From contig WHSA01000067.1 in assembly GCA_012931725.1 (NCBI GenBank), positions 159,620 to 223,619 on the forward strand: a stretch of DNA of 64,000 nt, read 5' to 3'. The notes beneath the pieces are model-generated. The model searched no databases. It saw only the letters and a program-made list of their open reading frames with translations, and was not told the origin of the DNA. Shown here piece after piece: positions 10,877 to 20,885 of the stretch. The position numbers were made by a program, and so were the translations under genes. Source of the DNA: Litsea cubeba (Eukaryota > Streptophyta > Magnoliopsida > Laurales > Lauraceae). The stretch's first letter is position 1, and each line of letters opens with the position of its first letter.

Positions 10877-12252
10877 ATGAAGATGGTCAAGTCATTAGAA
10901 ACAAAGCAAGGTTGGTTTGTAAAGGCTATGCTCAAGTTGAAGGCATAGATTTTGAAGAGACCTTTGCACCGGTGGCTCGTCTGGAAGCTATTCGTATGTT
11001 TCTTGCATTGGCAGCATACAAAACCTTCAAGGTATTTCAGATGGACGTAAAGTCAGCTTTCTTGAATGGTTTACTTGAAGAAGAGGTCTACATTGAGCAA
11101 CCTGATGGTTTTCTCATCAGCAAAAATTCAGATCTAGTGTGCAAATTGAAAAAGGCTCTTTATGGACTGAAACAAGCGCCAAGGGCATGGTATGCAAGGC
11201 TGGATCTCTATCTCCGCAAGATCGGTTTTGGAAAAGGACTTGTTGATAGCAATCTATATGTCAAAACTGAATTAAGCAAACAGCTGGTTGTCATTGTTTA
11301 TGTTGATGACATAATCTTTGGTGGCAATGATGAGGAGATGTGCAGGAATTTTGCAGAAGAGATGAAGAAAGAATTTGAGATGTCGATGCTTGGAGAATTA
11401 AAGTTCTTTCTTGGTTTACAAGTTCAGCAGCTGAAACATGGCATCTTCATATCACAAATGAAGTACATTAAGGAAATGCTGAAACGGTTCAATATGGAAG
11501 ACAGCAAGCCAGTGAGCACACCAATGACAACGAACACGAAGCTTAGCAAAGATGATAAGGCCTCGTCCGTTGATCATACCACCTATCGCTCTATGATAGG
11601 AAGCTTGCTCTACTTGACTGCAACAAGACCAGATCTTCTACAAGCAGTATGTATGGTTGCACGCTTTCAAGCAGCACCAACTGAAACGCACCTTACAGCA
11701 GTGAAAAGAATCTTTCGATATCTGAAAGGTACTATGGAGCTTGGTATCTGGTATCCCAAAGGCAAATCCTTCACTCTAGTTGCATATTCTGATGCCGATT
11801 GGGCTGGATGCGTAGATGATCGCAAGAGTACTAGCGGCGGCGCATTTTATCTTGGAGAAAGATTAGTTGCTTGGCATAGTAAGAAGCAAGACTCAGTATC
11901 CCTTTCGACAGTGGAAGCGGAATATATTGCAGCGGCAACTTGTTGTACGCAAGTGTTATGGATGCGGCAAATGCTCTCTGATCTAGGAGTTCCTACAACG
12001 GATCCTACGCCGATCCTATGTGACAACACGAGTGCAATTCATATATCTAAGAATCCTGTTCAACATTCTAGGACGAAGCATGTAGCAATTCGTTATCATT
12101 TTCTCAAAGATAAAGTTGCTGATGGAGAGGTCAAGTTGGAGTATGTTCCAACAACTGAGCAAGTGGCTGATATTTTCACGAAACCTCTGCCAAAGGAAGT
12201 CTTCGAGTATCTCCGGAAAAAGTTAGGAGTTACTCACTCTCCTAAACCGTAG
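10877..12252 (+). CDS. Copia reverse transcriptase-RNase H, downstream frame
   Basis: This is the continuation of the polyprotein in a new frame; it has no credible start of its own. RT motifs are FQMDVKSAFLNG, the catalytic YVDDIIFGG (about 11,299-11,325) and LYGLKQAPRAWY. RNase H follows with YSDADWAGC, STVEAEYIA and the closing SRTKHVAIRYHF. It ends with TAG at 12,250-12,252. Both halves are otherwise clean, so the frameshift is probably the only coding lesion. Copia pol needs one continuous frame, so this copy could move only with help from another copy. Confidence 0.93.
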
Positions 12253-12460
12253 GAGTTGTGCTTGAAAGGGGGAGCAATGCATTCATTGAATATCCTATTC
12301 GCTCCTCGGTTTGGTCCCTTTGGACTTGTTGTCAAAGGGGGAGAGATGTTATGCTATGATAGCAAGGAGAGATGTTATGCTATGAAAGCAAAGGGGGAGA
12401 TTGTTGAGTTGAAAGTGTTGAAGTTCCAATAGTGTTGCCAACAATTCCAAAGGGGGAGAT
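12253..12460 (+). other. Copia 3' internal segment with polypurine tract
   Basis: This short non-coding stretch has repeated AAAGGGGGAG motifs (near 12,265, 12,336, 12,390 and 12,450). The last, CAAAGGGGGAGAT, directly precedes the 3' LTR and is the likely plus-strand primer. There is no env-like reading frame. Confidence 0.8.
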
Positions 12461-13646
12461 TGTTGGAATTTGAGATGACTTGAGAAGTCTTTTGATGAAT
12501 TGAAGAAGTTAGCATCTCAAGTATTGTTTTGAGTTGGAATTCTTGTCAACACATTGTCACAAACGTGATGTTAATAGGCTAATGTTGATAGAGCTGAAAA
12601 GAAGAATCAGAAGTGAAACAGTCAGGAATTCAGAATTCCTGAAGCAGAGCACGCGGTCGACCGGGCTCTTCATGCGGTCGACCGAGCAAGAAGAAACCTG
12701 CAGAAAACAGTTTTTGGTAGCTCCCAGTTATTTTCGTGACACAGTGTGTCTTCGGTCGACCGGGACATCAGGATGTCGACCGAGCTCGAAAGTTGTCTAT
12801 TTCCAGATAGTGTATGATGTCGACCGAGCACAGTATGATGTCGACCGAGCACGGGAACCAGAGTTGCGCAGAATTAGAAGTTTTGCACGAAAATTCAGCA
12901 CTCTTATCTAATTTGTTTGGGACTCTTTCTAAATGAATTGTAGCCCGTTTTGAATACAATTAAGGGTTATTAAAACCTATATAAAGGCATGCTTGGGTCG
13001 TTCATAAACACACCAAGAAAAGATACCAGAAGAGAAGAGAAAAGAGAGAAGAGAAGAGAGAAGAGTGTGCTGTGTGCTGGTGCTGTTGCTGTGTGCTGTT
13101 GTGCTACATCTTTCTACAGCAATTGTGGACGAGATTATGCTCTAGAAGATGATGATTCGTCCATAAGTTAAGTGTCTCTCTTTTATGCTTTAGATTTCAA
13201 TTTGTAAGGGATTGAGAGAGAGAGAATTGTAGAGGGGAAGGGCTGTAGACAGAGTTGATCTTATATTCTGTTTTTACATCAAGTTGGTGCTTGGTGTTTG
13301 GGGTTTGGTGATCCTATCTGTTGGTGCAGATAAATTGTAAAGGGAGTCGGTGCTTCCTAGATAGTTGGTGCTATCTGAAACTCAAGGGAGTAGGTGCTTC
13401 CTAGATAGTTGGTGCTATCTGAAACTAAGGGTTGGTGCTCTTTGTCGTTGGTGCGACTAAATAAGATTCAGATCTGTCCCGGATTGGTGTTCGGACAGTC
13501 TTTGAACCGTGGACGTAGCCTTTTGGTGAACCACGTTAAATCTGGTGTCATTGTGTGATTTGACTTGTTTTGTTGTTGAATTGGACCTGTTTTTAGAAAT
13601 CACTGATTCACCCCCCCCCCCCTCTCAGTGATCGTGGTATCCAACA
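12461..13646 (+). repeat. Copia 3' LTR (1186 bp)
   Basis: It is nearly identical to the 5' LTR, with a TATATAAA box at 12,978-12,985 and twelve C where the 5' LTR has nine. It ends TCCAACA at 13,646 and is followed by the ACATC target duplicate. Confidence 0.95.
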
Positions 13647-15568
13647 ACATCCTTGTACGTATGCATTTGACCAACGGTGTTTCCCAATTGCATCAATATA
13701 GTTAAAAGCCTCTTGGCTGACTGCACGTATATCCGTCATATATGCCTCATAAACATAAGACCTATAGGACTTTGTAGCACGCCAGAATTTCATAACGATT
13801 GCCCCATCACTGAAAGCGGTTTTGATATTTTCAGCAATGTGACGGCAACAGTAACAGTGCACTGCGGAGGGTATAGTGTTCTGGAGAGCTGGAATAAGAC
13901 CCTTCTGACGGTCAGAAACAATAGTCAAATTTGGTGACTCTCCAAGAGCAATGAACAGGTTTGCAAGGAACCATTCCCAACTATCTCGACGCTCGGCTTC
14001 CGCAAAAGCAAAGGCGATGGGTAATAGCTTATGATTCGCATCGTATGTCACGGTTACAAGCAAGACACCAGGATACTTGCCTCGAAGATGTGCACCGTCT
14101 ACGGCAATCATCGGTCTCAGTGAAGAGATGAAAGACCTAATACAAGGTCCAAATGACCAAAAAAATCTTCGGAAACGATCATCAGACGTGGTGTCTATGT
14201 TTGTTATTATCCCAGGATTGGTTTTCTGCAATTCCATACAGTAGAGAGGTAGAAGCTGGAAGGACTCCTCATATGATCCTCGCACTATACGCAGAGCCAT
14301 ATCCTTTACTATAAGTGCCTTCCTATAGCTAATAATTGACCCGAATTCCATTTGGTAGTCGTTCATTATCTCCTTCGGCTTTAAATCGATGTTCTGTCTG
14401 ATTCTATCCATGATGAATTCAGCAATAAGGGCTGAACTTGCTTGTCAATGTGCCATGCCCATCATCAGCTTCGAGCATTGATGTTTAGGATTGTACGTTC
14501 TAACTTTAAATTGTGGTCCTGATTCTACAATAGAAGCGTGGATATGCCAAGGACAACCCCCATCTTTGCAACCAGCCGTCACCTTGGTCGAGTTGGTCTT
14601 CAGATGTTTAAGAGTGAAGTTGCTATAAATTGCAGACTTGGCAAGAGTATTCCGAAATGTCTGTCTATCAAGGAACTCACGGCCAACCCACATTTCCTGA
14701 GCCGAGTTATTACCAACCTCCGTTTTAACCTCTTCGGTCTCCATTCTGTCTTCAAAATCAACAACTAAATCTTCATTTGAACGATTGGTAGTGTAAGCTA
14801 GATTGGCATCAACTCCATTGCTTTCAACCTTCGCATCTGCTATCCGACGAATCTGTCTGATGGCAGGTTGTCCGTCGGTCTGAATCCCATCATGATTCTT
14901 CACTCCAACATCAATATCATCACAAAAAGTATCAACTTCTGTCGCCTGATGTGGACTGCATTCATTACGCACGGATGAGAAATGCATGTCATTGTCTTCA
15001 CGGAGATCAACAATAGGTAGAGATGTTGTGGGCGTTCGCACTATGGCTTGCTTTCCCGTACAAGTTCTTGACGAGGTCCTCGCTTTTTCTGCACAGTTTT
15101 GAGCTCGAAGATTCCGTTCATACCTACAATGAATCAACAAAGGTCAATAAACAAGTAGGAAGACATACTTAGTATTTGGTAATCAATTGATTTAGCAATA
15201 CAACCTATGCACATACCTCCATTTTTCTCCTCCTATACATTGCCTTATCTTCGGACCGTTGAAAATATATAAATATATCCCATTCACGTCTTTCTCCGAT
15301 GCTTTGAACACCCTCCTCACATCATTGTCGTCGTCAATGCTTGCCATTGAAAATGCCCGTCCATTGTGATGAAGGTATTGTATGCTTAATCTATGGATGA
15401 TTGAGACCCAATTAGATGCTTCAGCTGCTTCGTTAACCAGTGAGTCATATGTATGTCCGTTAGTAAATACCTCATCTTTTGATTTCCTCCATTGTACACC
15501 GGACGGATTATATCGAACTGGAAGTCACCGTCATAGTGGAATATAACCAATACCTCCCTCACTGACAT
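13647..15568 (-). pseudogene. MULE (MuDR/MURA-type) transposase, N-terminal and catalytic part
   Basis: Read leftward from the ATG at 15,568. The N-terminal segment begins MSVREVLVIFHYDGDF. The frame then appears to change near 15,500-15,530 into one giving KDEVFTNGHTYDSLVNEAAE. An intron at 15,124-15,216 has GTATGT and TTGTAG borders. A MuDR DNA-binding domain follows (FLDRQTFRNTL, then CPWHIHAS and NPKHQC). A premature TGA at 14,445-14,447 sits where the family usually has Arg, as expected from CGA to TGA. The catalytic domain has IAVDGAHLRGKYPG (first Asp), IVSDRQKGL (second Asp) and the HCYCCRHIAEN motif. It is cut at 13,651 by the Copia element. The C-terminal half is at 5488-6165. Confidence 0.88.
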
Positions 15569-16260
15569 GCTAACATCAAATCACAATAACATAATTTAGA
15601 AAAATATGAATTATACATACATGTTGAAAGACAAAGAACTTTATATTACTGAACAATAAGCCATAGTTAAAATGCCCATTCTGGGATATGTTTGTTCATA
15701 AAATAATCATTCGGTTACATTAGAGTAATATAATGAGGTAATAAAAAAACTGTACTGAAAATAAACAATGGAGGAATAGATAAAAATAGTGCATACCAAA
15801 AATAAACCCCCTTTCAAAACCCAAAAACCCATTAAGGAAAATCGCCATTAACTAGAACCAAATGAAAAAAGCCATCAACCAACCCCAAAGCTGAATACAG
15901 TGAGTCATATATTGGACACCATTTACATATTCAACCGACAGTTTTAGGGTTCAGACCACGGTTCTATTCCTTCTAACAAGTATATACAAAAAAACGAATC
16001 AATCTGAACCTCTTTTAGGGTAAATGATGCTATATAAGAAGGAACTTATTGTGTGTACCAACCTTTTAATGGAATCCAACAACCGCTTGAGCTAATTCAA
16101 TATAGGAGTTTTCTGAGATGGAAAATCGCCAGAGAACCAGTTGCAAACGATGAAAAGGGTCTGACAGAGAAATGCAGGCACGGGGCGATGGATAAAGGGT
16201 TTTCGCATATTTGTCGATATCGATAACTTAATTGTCGATATCGACAACATCGCTAAACGA
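15569..16260. other. Transposase upstream region and approximate right end of the MULE
   Basis: No gene is seen. It is AT-rich and presumably holds the transposase promoter. Two copies of the palindrome TTGTCGATATCGA(C/T)AA lie at 16,211-16,248, the same core as in the 98-bp minisatellite 12 kb away. No clear terminal inverted repeat or target duplication could be placed. Confidence 0.5.
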
Positions 16261-17438
16261 CAAAAAAAAATAAAAAATCACGCCCAAAGGACTCCTCCCA
16301 TCTCTAAAAATAAGCTGGATCCTCTCCTTACTGTGGGCTCACTATTGGGATTTATTCAAAAGTTTCCTCTATATAGAATTATACATGAGACATTTCTAGG
16401 AACGGAAAGGAAAGACCCTTTCAAAGCTTGAAAACGATTCTGCCTCCCTAGCAGCATTAAAAAGTACACAGAACAGAATGAGTAAATCCACAAATAAAGA
16501 TTAATCATTTTTATGGGACCAACTTCTATTAGACTCAAATTTGCACATGGGGAATGCCTTTTTTTGTTTTTCGTTTGGGTCATAGATTCCTTCCTGGTCG
16601 GTTCCGGGGCTTAGTTACCACCTGATTGGCATAAATGGTATGGATTCAAAGGCATGGCATAGAATATTTAGAAATTGCTGTGAAAAGAGAAAAGGGAATC
16701 AATAGAAAATTTGGATGGACACCAATGCGTTGGACTGAGAATTTTTCCAAAATGACATTGACAACTATAAGTGATGGGTCATTTGGGCCTACCAAGTTCG
16801 GACATTTTTAAACCATCCAACCATTGATTAATGCAGACCTTTTTTTTTTTTTTTTTTTGCTACATTGTACTACAGGTCAAGAGTAATACTTTTAAAATTG
16901 AATACTCATGGATCAATGTCTGAGCAAATATAAAATACTAAGGTGCAAACACCACTCAACTATAAGATGAGAACTTGTAACTATGAAGCTTTTTTTTTTT
17001 TTATTCCTAAAACAAAATGCATTGGGAACATTTGTATAGTGTCAGTAGAAATAGAAATATCCTTTTCTAGAAAAACCTTACCACAGCAATCTATGAAAAA
17101 CGACTGACTGCGAAAAACCAATAGTTTTTTCTGTGGCTTGTTACACAAACTATCCTCCAAATGCACCCCATTTTACGGTCCAATTAGATAGGAGGGTTAA
17201 TTGATAAAAAAAGGAAAAATGGTTCAACAAACCAATTACTAGGATAATATAAGAAGATAAGAAGGCACTTTGGTATATAGGGTTGGCTAAAGGATGGTAT
17301 TAGGGTTTGGGCTTTTTATTACTAGAACTAGAATAATATAAGAAGATAAGAAGGTTTGTTAGACAGGACTCCCATTAAAGATTCCCGCCACATTTCACGT
17401 GGGAATCTCCTTTCTGCAGATTTTAGAGTGGGATTCAC
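16261..17438. other. Non-coding interval
   Basis: AT-rich sequence with long T tracts near 16,842 and 16,989. A short direct repeat, AATATAAGAAGATAAGAAGG, occurs at about 17,236 and 17,333. No gene or element could be supported. Confidence 0.6.
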
Positions 17439-18289
17439 TAGGAATGGCAATGCATTGTTTAAAACAGGAACCATATATCTTAATTAACCTGCTCTTATTA
17501 GGGCTGGGTTGGTATTGTGTGGGTCAGGTTTGAATTGAGTACAGCTTTATGATCGTTTACTCGTGCCAGGTTCTGGGCGAATTTGGGTTTTTGTAATGTC
17601 CCACATCGCCCAGAGACTGAACTTATATATGTTCATGCCTATGAGTCTAGTAAGACGCGTTTTAGAGCTTAATGGGCTCCGAGAACAAAACATTGAGGCA
17701 AGATTGGGCCAGAGCCTGCGGGCCCGAGCTGCATGAGCCAAAAAGGACAATATCTGCTGGGCGGACCGGGTCGTGACATATAATATGGTATCAGAGCCGC
17801 GTAATGTCCCACATCGCCCAGAGACTAGGCTTATATATGTTCATGCCTATGAGTCTAGTAAGACGCATTTTGGAGCTTAATGGGCTCCGAGAACAAAACC
17901 TTGAGGCAAAATTGGGCCAGAGCCTGCGGGCCCGAGCTGCATGAGCCAAAGAGGACAATATCTACTGGGCGGACAGGGTCGTGACAGATTTTGTTGTACC
18001 TGACCCACCCCACCCAATTGTCTTTACCAAGTGAGATTTTGCACATACAACATTAGCATATGTAGTAAAAGGAAAGATACTCAACCAACAAGTTGTGGAT
18101 CCAAATCCTATGTTCTTAAAAAAAAAAAAAAAAATTCAACAATTAGCATTCAACTGTCATGACACTTGTTTGGCATCAAACACCACAAAACCCATCACGG
18201 GTCAAGTCTGGTATAAAATAGTACGTGCCCATCGGATTAGATTGGAGTCCACCTAAATCTGAGTCCAACCCCGCTTATTGCCATCCCTA
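17439..18289. mobile_element. Putative non-autonomous hAT element hosting a TRIM
   Basis: The left end reads TAGGAATGGCAAT and the right end ATTGCCATCCCTA, an imperfect inverted repeat of the hAT type. The flanks are GGATTCAC and GATTCGCA, which resemble each other with a one-base offset, so the target duplication is imperfect. It has no transposase. The TRIM at 17,592-17,986 lies inside, so the hAT insertion would be the older event. Confidence 0.5.
17592..17986 (+). mobile_element. TRIM-like element: two ~187-bp LTRs separated by about 21 bp with a tRNA-Met primer site
   Basis: Two direct repeats start (T/C)GTAATGTCCCACATCG and end GGTCGTGACA, at 17,592-17,778 and 17,800-17,986. They differ at about ten positions. 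Between them lies only tataata plus TGGTATCAGAGCC (17,786-17,798), the tRNA-iMet primer site. Flanks GTTTT and GATTT match at four of five bases. Terminal-repeat retrotransposons in miniature have exactly this layout, though an internal region this short with no polypurine tract is extreme. It may be a deletion derivative. Confidence 0.7.
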
Positions 18290-20149
18290 GATTCGCAGCC
18301 TCGTTATTTGACGTAGATGCTTGGGGTTCACTACTTTCCATCATATAAAAGAGTGATTCCTGGATTATATGTTACTAAAACTTGCAACAGTTGCCTAATC
18401 AAAGATATAATTTTTAATATTATTGCTTCTATGTTTACTGTTTAGTATCAAATTCCTTTACACCTAGAATCGATTACAACTGACCAGCACGCAAGAGTTT
18501 TAAGATATGAGGACCCACACACCTGCCAATAAAATCTACAAATCATTGTAGTTAGCCATCAGTGGAAAGATTCATAAAATGGCCATCAGCTCCTTACAAC
18601 CAATTGACATTTTGCCTATGGCCCATGCATGTTGGCCCACTTCATATGCTACCAAATAAAATGATTTTTTAATGAAGGGAACCATGATTCAGGCCCTCTG
18701 ATTTCTTTGCATGGATGATATATTATGGAGGAGCAGACGCCTGACAATAAAAAAAAATTCAAGAATGCAACCATGAATATGATAAAACTGAATACAATTC
18801 ATACCAAGTCAAAGAGTCAACACTATGAACAACTCAGTGGAGAAACCCAAGGAAAGGTGCTATGTAGTGCAAAAGCCTATTGGGTTTTACTTACAAGTCT
18901 AAAAAGATTACTCATTAGCATACTTGGAAACAATATATATAAACATCAATTTCAATGAAAATTTAGTTTCTTGTGTTAGCTCCCGGCCTAATAGCAATTT
19001 TCATGGTTAATACAAGGCACAAAAACCAACTAAGTGCATGAAAAGATTAGTGATAAACACATCTGACTTTTAAGAGATATGGGCCATATGTCACATTTTG
19101 CAAATTTTTCTTTTGCTTTTGTTTTGTTGAACTATACACAATTATGTATGCCACTGACCTTTATCCCTCCTTTATTTAATCTTTTATATATTTTGAACTT
19201 TCATTCATAACAATAGCATTAATTTGTAAGTAATATTACTTGAATTTTTTTATTTCTTTTTTTGGAGAGCTTCCAAAATCAATTTTGACTACGTCTACAT
19301 ATTTCACATCAATTTGAATCACAACCCAGCTCTCAAAAGTTAAGGTGAACAAAAAAAAAAAAAAAAAAAAACAAAACAAAAACGCACCTTGAGGACATTA
19401 TCCATAAATACGGTGTGTTTGGGTCCTCAAGAGTAGTATGAGATCCTACAGGGATGTGCGTCGTAAATTTCTTTTGAATCAAACACAGGGCTTGCAACTC
19501 AATCCTTTATTTATCTATGGGCAAATTTAGTCTTGAGAGAATAAGCATTGGGTTCAGAACCACCATAAGATGGGAAATCAAATATGGAAAACCCCAATTA
19601 AATTCACACAGACTATTACCGATCATTTCCAATCAATAGTCCTTCCGTTTTATACAATACTACAAGAGGAGAGAAAAATGCATGTCTCCAAGCAATCTTT
19701 TGTGGAAATTTTAGAAAATGGACCTTACAAAATAATGTAGTACATAAACTAGTAAAAGAGGTACATGAACTAGTAAAAAAGGTATAATTTAACAGAACTT
19801 CAATTACAACAATCTTACTAATAGCGTGCAATAAACAAAACCGGATATATTACTTAAACTATGTAATTAATGCTAGTGCGCTAAGGTTTTTAATAGTATT
19901 TTCTATGTCCTAATTTCATGTCACAATACTATCAAATTAGCTTCTTTCAGTTAATCCTAAATAATATTTTTATATGGGGGCAGCGTAACTTGTTTCGTGC
20001 ATTCTTTTAGAAGTGGCACAAAAACGCTGACTTTTGCATTATTCCAATCCCTTAGCTCGAATAAAAGAAGGTTAGCATCGTGGTAAAGATAAATTATTAT
20101 ATAATAATATTAAAAAAATTATTATTTTCGGCCAGGCCCTTCAAGGTAG
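18290..20149. other. Non-coding interval
   Basis: AT-rich, with A tracts near 18,118 and a long one near 19,351. Short open frames show no recognisable protein. No element boundaries could be supported. Confidence 0.6.
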
Positions 20150-20284
20150 GGGAAGGACTTTAGTATTATAGGCCCGCCGAGGGCTCCAAGGGCTGTGGTT
20201 CGACCTGAGCCCAGCCCTCATACATGAGGGTATAGGATAAGGCTTGCCCCGGCCCTGCTCGAGCCGAGCCCTTTGACAGCCCTA
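20150..20284. mobile_element. Right-end fragment of a hAT-type element
   Basis: GC-rich sequence ending GAGCCCTTTGACAGCCCTA. Read on the - strand it starts TAGGGCTGTCAAAGGGC, a typical hAT terminus, and is followed by the GGCCC-rich subterminal repeats such elements carry. No matching left end was found nearby, so it is probably a truncated remnant. Confidence 0.45.
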
Positions 20285-20639
20285 CTTACATGCTCCACAC
20301 TATGTGGCCCACCTGAGCCCCCACCAAACAAAGGGGGGATTGAAAACTCTTGATGGGCCGTACCCCTATATTAAACTTCAGACCCTACCTCTATACAAAA
20401 AAAAGGGTTTATTGGACATTCCTCTTTGAGTGGGCTATGGGTCCCACTTAGTAGAAACATGTAGAGCCAATATAGAGTGGTGCTTGCATGGGTTAACCCT
20501 ACATGTCCAATATGGGCTTGGTTTGGACTCAATTGGATTTGCCTCAGGTCCACATCAAAATTATAATTTTATTTTCTAATTTGAAACTAAAACAAAGTCC
20601 ATTCAAATTATGATTTTAAGCCCTTATACTTGATTGATT

Positions 20640-20885
20640 AGGCCCAATCACATAATCAAGGGCCTAATCAATCAAATGATCTACAAAATCTTGATCATCT
20701 GCTCCTGCATACATAGTGGGCCACCAAAGACTGGGCTAGGGTTTGGCCAGACCAAGCGGTGGTCTACTGAATTTACCCAGCGGACTATATAAATCCATGC
20801 AATAGCAGCAACCCCAGAGAGAAATCTAGGGTTTTGGATTTCTTTTCCGCAGCTAGGTTGGTCTAGGGTTTCCAATTCCGCGAAA
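20640..20885 (+). promoter_or_regulatory. eL43 promoter and 5' leader with telo-boxes
   Basis: Three TAGGGTTT motifs (reverse complement of the plant telo-box) lie at 20,737-20,744, 20,827-20,834 and 20,864-20,871. A TATATAAA box is at 20,786-20,793, so transcription probably starts near 20,815-20,825. A GTGGGCC site-II-like motif is near 20,716 and AGGCCCA near 20,640. Telo-boxes with site II motifs are the standard signature of plant ribosomal protein promoters active in dividing cells. The leader reaches the ATG at 20,886. Confidence 0.8.

Larger units (their letters stand above)
6166..13646 (+). mobile_element. Full-length Ty1-copia retrotransposon, recent insertion into the MULE transposase gene
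   Basis: The element has two LTRs (6166-7348 and 12,461-13,646) that start TGTTGGA and end TCCAACA. The 5-bp target duplication is ACATC, at 6161-6165 and 13,647-13,651. A tRNA-iMet primer-binding site follows the 5' LTR and a polypurine tract precedes the 3' LTR. The order of domains is gag, protease, integrase, RT, RNase H, which is Copia order. The long Gag with a coiled-coil section and extra zinc knuckles, together with the ~1.2-kb LTRs, suggests the SIRE/Maximus lineage, but no env-like frame follows pol. The polyprotein has one frame break near 10,865. I saw four substitutions plus a poly-C length change between the LTRs, so insertion was recent. Confidence 0.95.
1..16260. mobile_element. 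Large decayed Mutator-like element (MULE) with PMD/Ulp1 gene and transposase, left end outside window
   Basis: Two convergent gene remnants define this element. The + strand gene at 38-3462 joins a plant mobile domain to an Ulp1 protease. The - strand gene from 15,568 to about 5,488 is a MuDR-type transposase. MULEs that carry Ulp1-like genes are a known plant class (often called Kaonashi or KI-MULE), so the pairing itself is not new. The region between holds two minisatellites. A Copia element sits inside the transposase. I could not find the left end, which must lie before base 38, nor a convincing right terminal inverted repeat. The right limit is placed near 16,200-16,260, where the palindromic motif of the internal minisatellite reappears. 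Both genes are broken, so the element is not autonomous now. Confidence 0.75.

Noticed and set aside
12534..12911. 125-residue open frame in each Copia LTR
   Set aside because: It spans the U3 with its GTCGACCG repeats, upstream of the TATA box, and has no similarity to any protein I know.
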